A stretch of DNA of 39,286 nt from a virus. The stretch spans positions 1-39,286 of IMG/VR virus record IMGVR_UViG_3300032214_000611, one strand, 5' to 3'. Positions 23,618-29,526 of the stretch are shown here, in pieces (the first letter of the stretch is position 1; each line of letters begins with the position of its first letter). The notes beneath the pieces were generated by a model that made no database searches, was not told the origin of the DNA, and saw only the letters and a program-made list of their open reading frames with translations. A program made the translations under genes and the position numbers.

Positions 23618-23813
23618 AGCTGACGCCTTTCTTGCCTATGCGGCCGGTCTCTGGGTTGCGGAAGTGCGCCTTGCTGAGGCGCTCCTCCAGCTGCTTGATG
23701 GTGGCGACGCGCTTGAAGTACTCGCGCGTCAGGTTGTCGATCTCGCGATCGCGTCGGGCCAGCGTGCGCTTGAGATTGCGCAGCGCCAGCCATGGTAGAA
23801 ATATATCGAGCAT
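23610..23813 (-). CDS. Small protein with hydrophobic N-terminus and coiled coil
   Basis: 67 residues: a hydrophobic start (MLDIFLPWLALRNLKR), an amphipathic helix with heptads (REIDNLTREYFKRVATIKQL) and a basic end (NPETGRIGKKGVSYE). The ATG overlaps the upstream stop (TGATG), and its end overlaps the next gene by 8 bases. The N-terminus is short for a membrane anchor but could bind a membrane or partner. Function unknown. Confidence 0.65.
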   Translation of the reverse strand: MLDIFLPWLALRNLKRTLARRDREIDNLTREYFKRVATIKQLEERLSKAHFRNPETGRIGKKGVSYE

Positions 23814-24088
23814 CAGTCCTTCTCCCTCAAAAGGTCAATGAGTTCCGCGATGACGTCCTTGGGGCGCGGGGCCGACACCTCTTGGGTGTAGGCGCGGCTG
23901 CCGGGCACGGAGTGCCAGATCTCGAACTCGCGGCCAATGTCGTGGATGGTGTAGGGCGTCAGCTCCTCTTCGAAGAACACTTCGAAGGTGGTGTTCTCGT
24001 CGTCCCCGTCCCAGCGGACATAGATGTCGGCGTCAAGGTCGCGGGCGGCGCTGTTGAGAAGCTCTGCGGTGTATTCTTCGTGGCACAT
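23813..24088 (-). CDS. Hypothetical early protein, acidic
   Basis: 91 residues from MCHEEYTAELLNSAARDLD. Strand-rich middle (DADIYVRWDGDD, TTFEVFFEEELTPYTI, EFEIWHS) and a C-terminal helix (KDVIAELIDLLREKD). Strongly acidic, a feature shared by DNA-mimic proteins, though the evidence here is composition only. It has a ribosome site (GGAGAG) and a copy of the repeated early promoter upstream. Confidence 0.7.
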   Translation of the reverse strand: MCHEEYTAELLNSAARDLDADIYVRWDGDDENTTFEVFFEEELTPYTIHDIGREFEIWHSVPGSRAYTQEVSAPRPKDVIAELIDLLREKD

Positions 24089-24102
24089 GATTACTCTCCG
24101 GT

Positions 24103-24159
24103 GTTGCTGATAGGCGACCTGTAATCAATGGGGAAAGGCTTTGCAAGCCTAAATTGCAA
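24103..24159 (-). promoter_or_regulatory. Repeated early promoter module, copy C
   Basis: Two perfect TTGCAA boxes lie 13 bases apart (24154-24159 and 24141-24146). Using the inner box as -35, a 17-base spacer leads to TACAGG (24118-24123), then 7 bases to TCAGCAAC (24103-24110). The box pair overlaps the last codons of the upstream gene. Confidence 0.55.
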
Positions 24160-24439
24160 ACCGGTTGGGGTGGTGCAGTTTGATCGCCTTGAGCAGGGCT
24201 GCGGACCCGTTGGCGGCGCTGGTGCGGGCCGTGCGCTCGTAGTTGTCGGTCGAGATCGGCGGGTTGCGTTTGGCACGCTTGGCGCGCTTCTCCTCGGCCT
24301 CCGCCGCGTTCTTGATCTTCTTGCGCATGTCGACGATGTAGCTGCGCTTCACGCCGAAGATCGAGGCGAGGTAGGTGTCGTCGCTGATGTACCCGCAGGC
24401 GCGGATGATGTCTTCGTCTGTTGCTGATTTCCAAGTCAT
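24149..24439 (-). CDS. Small HTH-like basic protein
   Basis: 96 residues. DEDIIRACGYISDDTYLASI and FGVKRSYIVDMRKKI resemble a helix-turn-helix (turn near FGVKRSY), followed by a basic helix rich in Lys/Arg/Ala and a Ser/Thr-Asn tail (RTARTSAANGSAALLKAIK). Ribosome site TAGGAGA is 6 bases before ATG. A DNA-binding role is plausible but not proven. Its 3' end contains part of the next promoter. Confidence 0.7.
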   Translation of the reverse strand: MTWKSATDEDIIRACGYISDDTYLASIFGVKRSYIVDMRKKIKNAAEAEEKRAKRAKRNPPISTDNYERTARTSAANGSAALLKAIKLHHPNRFAI

Positions 24440-24540
24440 GATTGTCTCCTATGTTGTCGCCACGTTGCTAGGCATTCGCACCATACCATGTGGTGCCCAT
24501 CTCTCCCCCTTGGTGCTTGATACTTCCGCTGCCTAGCCAT
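24436..24540 (-). CDS. Possible 34-residue basic peptide
   Basis: Reads MARQRKYQAPRGRDGHHMVW and continues CECLATWRQHRRQS. The stop overlaps the next ATG as ATGA, and GGGGTAA precedes the start. It is short and its composition is biased, so this could be chance. The gap from 24541 to 24585 contains only a short CCCCG/CGGGG stem. Confidence 0.35.
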   Translation of the reverse strand: MARQRKYQAPRGRDGHHMVWCECLATWRQHRRQS

Positions 24541-24585
24541 TTACCCCGCCGTGGCTGTCGGGGTCAAAAGGAGACGGGGGTGGGA

Positions 24586-24663
24586 TTAGAAAATTATGTC
24601 GGCGGGATCCCATTCATATATGTCCCAACCGAAATTTTCTTGAAGGAAGCGGCGTAGGGTCAT
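24586..24663 (-). CDS. Possible 25-residue peptide
   Basis: MTLRRFLQENFGWDIYEWDP followed by ADIIF. The ATG overlaps the upstream membrane-peptide stop as ATGA, the usual coupling pattern in this region. The amphipathic, aromatic-rich sequence is not low complexity. Too short for family assignment. Confidence 0.45.
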   Translation of the reverse strand: MTLRRFLQENFGWDIYEWDPADIIF

Positions 24664-24791
24664 TTCATTAGCCACTGCATGATGGCGTCATACAGGTCGT
24701 ATTTCGCGTTGTTGAAGTTGTAGAATAGGAAAAAGCACATGCCGATGAAGCCCACCCCACTGCTTACGTTCACTTCGCTTTTGTTGCTCAT
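24660..24791 (-). CDS. 43-residue single-pass membrane peptide
   Basis: MSNKSEVNVSSGVGFIGMCF, then FLFYNFNNAKYDLYDAIMQWLMK. One hydrophobic span (about residues 13-26) follows a polar N-terminus. A GGGAGA ribosome site lies 7 bases from ATG. Could be a holin-like or superinfection-exclusion peptide; only the membrane segment is visible. Confidence 0.6.
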   Translation of the reverse strand: MSNKSEVNVSSGVGFIGMCFFLFYNFNNAKYDLYDAIMQWLMK

Positions 24792-24812
24792 GTCAAAAAT
24801 CTCCCGCTTTCT

Positions 24813-25085
24813 TTACGTGTCGCTGGAACGTGTAAAGGTTTCGTGTTCGCCTGCTTCAATATCGTCGGCGGCTTCCTCGTAAATGTCGTCATGGTGACCG
24901 CCTTGCGACCGCAGCCACGCCACGATTTTGGCGCGTTCTTCTGCACCATCGGCTTGCCGTCCGTCGTAATACCCTTGGTCGTATCCGTATTGGCGGTGAC
25001 GGGCGAAGGCTCGGACGCGGCGGTCATCGTTGTGTTTTTCATTTAGCAGCGGCTGTCGCTTTGTCGTGAAGGCTGGATGGTTCAC
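24813..25085 (-). CDS. Small conserved-looking protein, start uncertain
   Basis: Up to 90 residues. The credible part is RAFARHRQYGYDQGYYDGRQ followed by EERAKIVAWLRSQGG and EEAADDIEAGEHETF. I recognise the IVAWLR...IEAGEH pattern from small bacterial and phage proteins of unknown function. The only in-frame start upstream is GTG at 25085, inside the preceding gene and without a proper ribosome site. An ATG at 25042 that overlaps the preceding stop as ATGA opens a different frame. A frameshift or non-standard start is possible. Confidence 0.55.
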   Translation of the reverse strand: MNHPAFTTKRQPLLNEKHNDDRRVRAFARHRQYGYDQGYYDGRQADGAEERAKIVAWLRSQGGHHDDIYEEAADDIEAGEHETFTRSSDT

Positions 25086-25341
25086 CCTCAGTCTTTAGGT
25101 AAAGCGAGGCAGCGGCGTTGCGGTCATCTTGCGTTACAGCCATTAGAACCTCACGCAGCGCCATTGCTTCATTGAACGCATCACGCTCTTTGGCGACCTT
25201 CGCAACGCGCTCGAAACTTTCACTTAATGGAAGGTTGTGGAAATTGTCGGCTGTCGGGTCAATAGCCAGCTTACCTGCACCTATGTCGCCTTCCTCTTGC
25301 TTCGCCATGTTGATGCACCATTCCTTGCTGATTTCAGTCAT
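25039..25341 (-). CDS. Hypothetical protein
   Basis: 100 residues from MTEISKEWCINMAKQEEGD, helical, with NLPLSESFERVAKVAKERDA and LREVLMAVTQDDRNAAASLY. Ribosome site GGAGAAGAG. It belongs to the 24586-26064 patch whose genes use GGAGA-type sites, not the AGGAGTACC leader, and which looks less GC-rich. Function unknown. Confidence 0.65.
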   Translation of the reverse strand: MTEISKEWCINMAKQEEGDIGAGKLAIDPTADNFHNLPLSESFERVAKVAKERDAFNEAMALREVLMAVTQDDRNAAASLYLKTEGEPSSLHDKATAAAK

Positions 25342-25389
25342 CGCTCTTCTCCCTTATCTCCAGCCCACGGGCTTCCAGTGCGGTGCGGG

Positions 25390-25689
25390 TCACAGCGACC
25401 TCATGACAAGCGAAAGGTTGTCCAGTCCGTCCACGCGCGCCATTGGAACCTTGCTATCAAAATAGTGCGTAGCGTAGTTGTTCGCGCCGACTATCTCGCC
25501 GTCGCAGTCAACCGTGACTGTGCAATATCCTGAATATCGACAGGCACCTTGCACCTTGTCATAGTGCGAAACGATAACGTGCATATGCCCGTTACGAGCA
25601 CCAAAGCCGCCCCGAATAGGGTAAACGTTTCCAACCATATCTGGGCCCGTTGCGGGAATGGGGATGTTCGTATCAATTTCGATTTTCAT
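25390..25689 (-). CDS. Hypothetical protein, beta-rich
   Basis: 99 residues: MKIEIDTNIPIPATGPDMVG, then NGHMHVIVSHYDKVQGACRY, TVTVDCDGEIVGANNYATHY and a C-terminal helix. Alternating hydrophobic strands suggest a small beta fold. A GGGAGAA site lies about 5 bases from ATG. The start overlaps the stop of the upstream gene (ATGA). No family recognised. Confidence 0.68.
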   Translation of the reverse strand: MKIEIDTNIPIPATGPDMVGNVYPIRGGFGARNGHMHVIVSHYDKVQGACRYSGYCTVTVDCDGEIVGANNYATHYFDSKVPMARVDGLDNLSLVMRSL

Positions 25690-25967
25690 TTCGTTTCTCC
25701 CAAGGCTGCGCTGATTGCGTCATCTACAACAGATGCACAGCGGTCGTAGGTGTCTACCTGCCACCAATCCCATGCGTCCTTAATCTCCTTCACCGCCTCA
25801 CGCAGCCGCGCATTGTCGGCTTGCAGGGCTTCGATGCGACCAGTGGCGTCGGCTTTTGCTTGATTGAAGGCGATAACCCATCTTTCATTTGCGGCTCGCA
25901 GCTCTTCAATGGTGTTTGCCTGTGCCTCGCAGTTGGGGCAAAAGTTGGTGCGGATGTTAGGTATCAT
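25686..25967 (-). CDS. Coiled-coil protein with N-terminal CPNC knuckle
   Basis: 93 residues: MIPNIRTNFCPNCEAQANTI, a coiled coil (EELRAANERWVIAFNQAKAD, RIEALQADNARLREAVKEIK) and a Trp/Asp-rich end. A lone CxxC could bind metal as a dimer. The start overlaps the stop of the upstream 31-residue membrane peptide region by a few bases. This resembles short phage proteins of unknown function that carry a RIEALQADNARLREAV helix. Confidence 0.68.
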   Translation of the reverse strand: MIPNIRTNFCPNCEAQANTIEELRAANERWVIAFNQAKADATGRIEALQADNARLREAVKEIKDAWDWWQVDTYDRCASVVDDAISAALGETK

Positions 25968-25968
25968 G

Positions 25969-26064
25969 TCAATATATCCCTAAAAAGTAGACCCCGATCG
26001 CCCAGACGGCCAATATGCTGGCGCTGACGATCAGGATCCCGGCGACTGTGCGTAGGCTATTCAC
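25969..26064 (-). CDS. 31-residue hydrophobic membrane peptide
   Basis: MNSLRTVAGILIVSASILAV then WAIGVYFLGIY, almost entirely one transmembrane helix with a positively charged N-terminus. The GTG start lies 8 bases inside the upstream regulator gene, and the stop overlaps the next ATG region. The strong hydrophobic pattern makes chance less likely. A holin-like or signalling peptide is possible; no direct evidence. Confidence 0.55.
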   Translation of the reverse strand: MNSLRTVAGILIVSASILAVWAIGVYFLGIY

Positions 26065-26659
26065 CGCTGCGATCTTTAGATAGCAGTTGCGACGCGGCGA
26101 GGATGGCGTCGATGCGCTGTTTCTCAGCGTAACCTAACGCCCCGCCAGCCTCGATGTCGTCGGCGATGTTTGACCATCCGCCTATGCGGTAGAATGTCGC
26201 CAGAACCTGCCGATGGGCTTCATAGTCGACGTCCAAGTCGGGGTATCTCGCGATCGCCCGAGTTTTGAAATCATCAAGATCTTCAATCAGCAGCATCTGG
26301 GCAGTGATTTCCGAGAGATAATTTTGCAAATGCTTCCTCAGTTCGTCGATCAAAGCCTGTTGGTCTTGGTCGTTCTCAGGTGGCACTGTCGCCTCAACCT
26401 CCAACTTGTTCTCAGGCGGCTGTACGCGGATACGATAGGCCTTGATGGCGTCGCGGTGGTGCGTGTCTCCGTTGCTCTTCGTGACCTTCACCGGACGCTT
26501 GATGAGTTCGAGTAGGCCCGCGTCATGCATGCTGCGACACTTGGCGTGTATCTGCGTCTCACTGCACTTAAAGTGGTTGGCAATCTCCGTGACGGAGCAG
26601 GTGCCGCGAGCCGCCAAGTGCTGGCGGATCTGGTCTGTGGTTACAGCTGTTCTAGTCAT
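26057..26659 (-). CDS. Winged-helix regulator-like protein
   Basis: 200 residues. The N-terminal HTH is clear: VTTDQIRQHLAARGTCSVTE, IANHFKCSETQIHAKCRSMH, DAGLLELIKR followed by a wing-like KVTKSNGDTHHRD. The C-terminal two thirds is a helical domain (DQQALIDELRKHLQNYL and IADDIEAGGALGYAEKQRID). The ATG is preceded by AGGAGTACC. It probably controls early or middle transcription, or host genes. Confidence 0.78.
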   Translation of the reverse strand: MTRTAVTTDQIRQHLAARGTCSVTEIANHFKCSETQIHAKCRSMHDAGLLELIKRPVKVTKSNGDTHHRDAIKAYRIRVQPPENKLEVEATVPPENDQDQQALIDELRKHLQNYLSEITAQMLLIEDLDDFKTRAIARYPDLDVDYEAHRQVLATFYRIGGWSNIADDIEAGGALGYAEKQRIDAILAASQLLSKDRSGE

Positions 26660-26685
26660 TGGGGTACTCCTCTTTCAGTTGGTGG

Positions 26686-26964
26686 TCATATCAGCCCGGC
26701 CAGCGCCTCGTTGACGCGGCCGATGTTCACGTTGAAGATATGCGCGATCTCCTGCTGCGTGAAGTGCCGCTGCCACGCGAAGAAGGTGCGGATCTCGGTC
26801 GCCAGCTCCGGCGTCATAGGCTCGCTGGCGTTGGGCCTGCGTGCGTTCTTGCGCTGCTTCTTGCGGTAGACGGTGTAGCCCCTCTTCTCCAGCGATGCCA
26901 GCAGCGTGCGGGCGTGGTCCTCGGGCATGCCCGCGTCCATCAATGCTCTCAAACCTTCCTTCAT
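26686..26964 (-). CDS. Small protein with C-terminal HTH
   Basis: 92 residues from MKEGLRALMDAGMPEDHART, chosen for its GGAGA site. The middle is basic (RKKQRKNARRPN). The C-terminus WQRHFTQQEIAHIFNVNIGR then VNEALAGLI is a textbook helix-turn-helix (QQEIAxxFNVNxGRVNEAL). Likely a DNA-binding accessory. The upstream 25-residue peptide's TGA runs directly into the ribosome site. Confidence 0.72.
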   Translation of the reverse strand: MKEGLRALMDAGMPEDHARTLLASLEKRGYTVYRKKQRKNARRPNASEPMTPELATEIRTFFAWQRHFTQQEIAHIFNVNIGRVNEALAGLI

Positions 26965-26975
26965 GTCGTGTCTCC

Positions 26976-27053
26976 TCACCGACGCAGTTCGTCGATCGCT
27001 ACAGGGAGCATGCACAGGATGATCCCGATTAGTATGAATGCTTCAAGGGGCAT
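26976..27053 (-). CDS. 25-residue membrane peptide
   Basis: MPLEAFILIGIILCMLPVAI then DELRR. One hydrophobic helix with a charged C-terminus. The upstream leader (AAAGTACCgccATG) is a degenerate form of the early ribosome leader, and a weaker copy of the early promoter stands before it. The stop is followed directly by the next gene's ribosome site. Confidence 0.5.
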   Translation of the reverse strand: MPLEAFILIGIILCMLPVAIDELRR

Positions 27054-27068
27054 GGCGGTACTTTCGTT

Positions 27069-27111
27069 GTTGCTGATGCGCCTGTGTGGCACAGACGGTG
27101 GCCGGCCGCAA
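27069..27111 (-). promoter_or_regulatory. Degenerate early promoter module, copy D
   Basis: TTGCGG (27106-27111), 17 bases, CACACA (27083-27088), 6 bases, TCAGCAAC (27069-27076). Spacing and the final motif match the other copies, but the hexamers are poor and the inner TGCA box is missing. Confidence 0.35.
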
Positions 27112-27149
27112 GACGGTGGGTTTTGTCCAGTGTCGTCTAGCGACGTCTG

Positions 27150-27389
27150 CTATTTGATCCGCCACACAATTAAGGTGTGGACAAGATTATTGATGACCGT
27201 CTTTTTCCTGCTCTTGGTCTTGGCGCGGACCATCGTCGTGCGCCACTTCCAGCCTGCGGCGTTGTCCTTGTTCAGGGCGTAGACGCGTGCCCGGACGCGG
27301 ATGATGTCGAGCTGGTCGAGTTGGTAGCGTGCACCCTCTGCCAGTGGCAGGCGGAGGATGTCGTCGGCGGATGGTGGGTTGTTGGTCAT
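27150..27389 (-). CDS. Small basic hypothetical protein
   Basis: 79 residues. An N-terminal acidic/hydrophobic half (PSADDILRLPLAEGARYQLD) and a basic strand-rich C-terminus (GWKWRTTMVRAKTKSRKKTV then VWRIK). Full early leader AGGAGTACCGACCAATG. The composition suggests nucleic-acid binding; family unknown. Confidence 0.7.
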   Translation of the reverse strand: MTNNPPSADDILRLPLAEGARYQLDQLDIIRVRARVYALNKDNAAGWKWRTTMVRAKTKSRKKTVINNLVHTLIVWRIK

Positions 27390-27406
27390 TGGTCGGTACT
27401 CCTTGT

Positions 27407-27868
27407 TTATGGGCGGTCTGCGAAGGCGAGGATCAGCTCGCGTACCTTGTTGATAGAGGCCTTGCGCTTGGCGATCGAACCCCCGACGTCGATACCCAGA
27501 AAGTCCTCGGGGCGCGCATCGGCGTTCTGGTAGGTATACAGTGCGAGCACATGCATCTCGTAGGCCAGCAGCAGGCTGTTAAGCTCAAGGCGGCGCTGCT
27601 GCCTTGCGACCTCCGCTGGTGGCGGCAGGGCGGCAGTGACGTTGAAGATGATCTCCTCGACCTCACGGATCGCCTTGGGGCCGATGCCGGGCTGCTTACC
27701 AAGTTGGCGGTTGATCAGCGCCATCTGGGCTTCGTGTAGGGTGCGCACGCCGCAATCCTTAAGCGCCTTCAGGGTGCGTACGCTCAGTTCGACATCGTCG
27801 ATGCTGACTGTCTTCAGTCGCTCGTCGAGGGCGCGGATCATCGCCTGCAGTCGGACGTCTGTGGTCAT
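27407..27868 (-). CDS. RNA polymerase alpha-CTD-like protein
   Basis: 153 residues. Residues about 22-75 (SIDDVELSVRTLKALKDCGV, RTLHEAQMALI, KQPGIGPKAIREVEEI) closely follow the alpha C-terminal domain of bacterial RNA polymerase: LSVR, GxRTLxE, PxxGxKxxxEVEE. Aligned to the E. coli alpha-CTD, the DNA-contact positions R265, G296, K298 and E302 are kept as R31, G63, K65 and E69; N268 and S299 become K34 and A66. A helical C-terminal region follows (RRLELNSLLLAYEMHVLALY). It may bind UP-like DNA or compete with host alpha-CTD to redirect transcription; that is inference. Leader AGGAGTACTGAGACATG. Confidence 0.75.
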   Translation of the reverse strand: MTTDVRLQAMIRALDERLKTVSIDDVELSVRTLKALKDCGVRTLHEAQMALINRQLGKQPGIGPKAIREVEEIIFNVTAALPPPAEVARQQRRLELNSLLLAYEMHVLALYTYQNADARPEDFLGIDVGGSIAKRKASINKVRELILAFADRP

Positions 27869-27871
27869 GTC

Positions 27872-28138
27872 TCAGTACTCCTCTCCACAGGTTTCGCAGA
27901 ACTCCGGCAGCCCAATCTCGACAGTGAAGCCCGCCGCGCGCAGGACGCCGACGGTCAGGCGCGATGTCAGGGTGTCGTAGCGGGCTTGCAGCGCGTGCAG
28001 TTCCTCTACTTTAGCGGCACGTTTCTGGTACTCACGCTCCAGACTTGCAGATTGCTGCTCGACTTTCTCGGTGAGCCGGTCGATCTTCCACTGCAGCTCC
28101 TCTGGGCCGCCTTCAGGCGTGTCTTCGGTCATGATCAT
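27872..28138 (-). CDS. Coiled-coil protein with C-terminal CxxC
   Basis: 88 residues: MIMTEDTPEGGPEELQWKID, a long coiled coil (TEKVEQQSASLEREYQKRAA to LQARYDTL) and an end FCETCGEEY with a CxxC pair. The start overlaps the upstream stop as ATGA, and the leader GGGAGTACCGACCAATG is itself the last codons (GSTDQ stop) of that gene. It sits next to the alpha-CTD-like gene, a possible partner. No family recognised. Confidence 0.7.
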   Translation of the reverse strand: MIMTEDTPEGGPEELQWKIDRLTEKVEQQSASLEREYQKRAAKVEELHALQARYDTLTSRLTVGVLRAAGFTVEIGLPEFCETCGEEY

Positions 28139-28524
28139 TGGTCGGTACTCCCTTTGTCGATTTCGTCGGCCAGCTCACGCAGCATGGCTGACACGTCAGA
28201 GGGAGGGAGGCCCACATACTCTTTGGCCGTATGCGCTGCGGAGAGCACCAATTCGGCCAAGGGTAAGCGGAAGTTGGCGAGGTGGTCGTCGGAGGTCGGT
28301 GAACTGACGTAGATATCTATCACTCTATCGGGGATGTCTAATTTACAGCACACCACGCCCGGGCGCGTGAACCACTTCGAGACGACCTGTTCGAAGACAT
28401 CATAGGCCGCGTCGCTCATGACGCGGCTATACTCTTCGTTATCGGAGATCGCCTCGCACAATTCGCTGTTTCTCGTATCGCAATAGTCTAGGGCGGCGTC
28501 GCGGTAGGGGTTGTCGTATGCCAT
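28135..28524 (-). CDS. Hypothetical early protein
   Basis: 129 residues from MAYDNPYRDAALDYCDTRNS. Helical N-terminus, central strands (VVCCKLDIPDRVIDIYVSSP) and a C-terminal helix (VSAMLRELADEIDKG). Leader AGGAGTACTGAGACATG. Its last five codons form the next gene's ribosome leader. Function unknown. Confidence 0.7.
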   Translation of the reverse strand: MAYDNPYRDAALDYCDTRNSELCEAISDNEEYSRVMSDAAYDVFEQVVSKWFTRPGVVCCKLDIPDRVIDIYVSSPTSDDHLANFRLPLAELVLSAAHTAKEYVGLPPSDVSAMLRELADEIDKGSTDQ

Positions 28525-28527
28525 GTC

Positions 28528-28788
28528 TCAGTACTCCTTCTGCTGTTGCTTGATGGCGATCGCCTCGGCGTAGATGTCGTCGCGGATGACGGTCAGTAGG
28601 TTGAGGCGGCTGGTCATGATGCCGCGATCGTAAGTGCACTTGCTGGGCTCGGTCGGGTAGTCGCGGCCGTTCGGCATGACCTGCCGCAGGGCCTCCATGG
28701 CGTCGATCAGGTGGTCGAGGGCCTTGAGGCGCGGCTCGATCAGGTCGGCGGCGCTGGATCCGTTGATGTTGAGCTGGGGGGTGATCAT
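28528..28788 (-). CDS. Hypothetical early protein
   Basis: 86 residues from MITPQLNINGSSAADLIEPR, helical (LKALDHLIDAMEALRQVM; SRLNLLTVIRDDIYAEAIAI). The start follows AGGAGTACCATCCAATG, so longer in-frame extensions upstream are rejected. Its last codons AAG GAG TAC TGA create the next gene's leader AGGAGTACTGAGAC. Function unknown. Confidence 0.7.
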   Translation of the reverse strand: MITPQLNINGSSAADLIEPRLKALDHLIDAMEALRQVMPNGRDYPTEPSKCTYDRGIMTSRLNLLTVIRDDIYAEAIAIKQQQKEY

Positions 28789-28801
28789 TGGATGGTACTC
28801 C

Positions 28802-29035
28802 TTACCATTCGTAGCTGGTGACGGTGACGCCGAAGGCGACGTCAAGGAACTTGTGGGCCCACGCTGCGGTGACGGGCTTTTCGACGCGCTTGGCGTTCGG
28901 GCGGTAATCCCAGATCGTGAAGCTCTCGCCGCGATCCGAGACCAGCAGCTCCACCTTGTCGGCGAGGCGGCAGCGCGCAGCGCCGCTCTCGTTGTTCGTG
29001 GCGATCTCGATTGCGTCGTCGTAGTGGTAGGGCAT
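28802..29035 (-). CDS. Hypothetical early protein
   Basis: 77 residues from MPYHYDDAIEIATNNESGAA; strand-rich middle (KVELLVSDRGESFTIWDYRP) and a short helix (VTAAWAHKFLDVAFGV). Leader GGAGTACCATCCAATG and a copy of the early promoter upstream. No family recognised. Confidence 0.7.
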   Translation of the reverse strand: MPYHYDDAIEIATNNESGAARCRLADKVELLVSDRGESFTIWDYRPNAKRVEKPVTAAWAHKFLDVAFGVTVTSYEW

Positions 29036-29053
29036 TGGATGGTACTCCGTGTT

Positions 29054-29094
29054 GGTGTTGAACAGTCTATGGACGATGCCACGAAGCATTGCAA
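29054..29094 (-). promoter_or_regulatory. Repeated early promoter module, copy E
   Basis: TTGCAA (29089-29094), 17 bases, CATAGA (29066-29071), then TCAACACC (29054-29061). The inner box is degenerate (TGGCAT) but again 13 bases inside. The final motif variant TCAACACC is shared with copy F. Confidence 0.55.
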
Positions 29095-29097
29095 TAG

Positions 29098-29280
29098 CTA
29101 ATTTGAAAAAAGGCGCGCGTCGATCTCGATCTGCGCCTCCTGCAGCGTCGGCGCGGTGAAGCGCTCGCCGTCCAGCCAGCCGGCGTCCTCGCCCAGCCAT
29201 ACGGGCTCGTAGTCAGGCGACACGGCCTCGTAGGCCTGCTGGTAGGGGCACCAGTCGATCGTCCAGTTGCGGTAGTCCAT
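29098..29280 (-). CDS. Small acidic protein, 60 residues
   Basis: MDYRNWTIDWCPYQQAYEAV, SPDYEPVWLGEDAGWLDGER and TLQEAQIEIDARLFSN. The pattern (short strands, then TxxEAQxEID) resembles small phage proteins of unknown function. The ATG is 4 bases after the upstream stop. No strong ribosome site, so probably translationally coupled. Confidence 0.65.
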   Translation of the reverse strand: MDYRNWTIDWCPYQQAYEAVSPDYEPVWLGEDAGWLDGERFTAPTLQEAQIEIDARLFSN

Positions 29281-29283
29281 GGC

Positions 29284-29481
29284 TCAGGCCCCCTTCCGAG
29301 CGGCGCGTTCGCGCAGGTAGCGGCGGATGGCCTTGAGGCGACGCTCGTGGCGGTAAGCTGCGCCGTCCGCTTCGAGGCGCGCGTCGCGCTCGGCGACATA
29401 GGCTGGGAAGCTGTTGAGCCACCTCTGGGCGCGGGACATCTCGTCGATCGAGGCGAGGGTGAGGGTTTGGTAAATGGACAT
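29284..29481 (-). CDS. Small basic helical protein
   Basis: 65 residues: MSIYQTLTLASIDEMSRAQR, WLNSFPAYVAERDARLEADG and a basic end (RRLKAIRRYLRERAARKGA). The early leader AGGAGTACCATCCCATG and the second UUCG hairpin stand upstream. A nucleic-acid or partner-binding helix is possible; function unknown. Confidence 0.68.
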   Translation of the reverse strand: MSIYQTLTLASIDEMSRAQRWLNSFPAYVAERDARLEADGAAYRHERRLKAIRRYLRERAARKGA

Positions 29482-29494
29482 GGGATGGTACTCC

Positions 29495-29525
29495 TGAGAG
29501 GGTGGGGGCCGAAGCCCCCGGTTGG
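29495..29525 (-). terminator. UUCG-capped hairpin between early genes (copy 2)
   Basis: Same stem GGGGGCTTCGGCCCCC (29504-29519) as at 14814, 8 bases after the upstream stop. The shared block extends through the next gene's leader, roughly 45 bases nearly identical between the two sites. Confidence 0.6.
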
Positions 29526-29526
29526 G

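Noticed and set aside
24788-25042. 84-codon minus frame starting with an ATGA overlap
   Set aside because: The protein is low-complexity Thr/Lys-rich, while the alternative frame carries the recognisable IVAWLR...IEAGEH pattern; kept only as a note on the start problem.
25334-25393. 19-residue minus frame with GTGA overlap and ATG-adjacent stop
   Set aside because: Too short to support, although its overlaps resemble real genes nearby.
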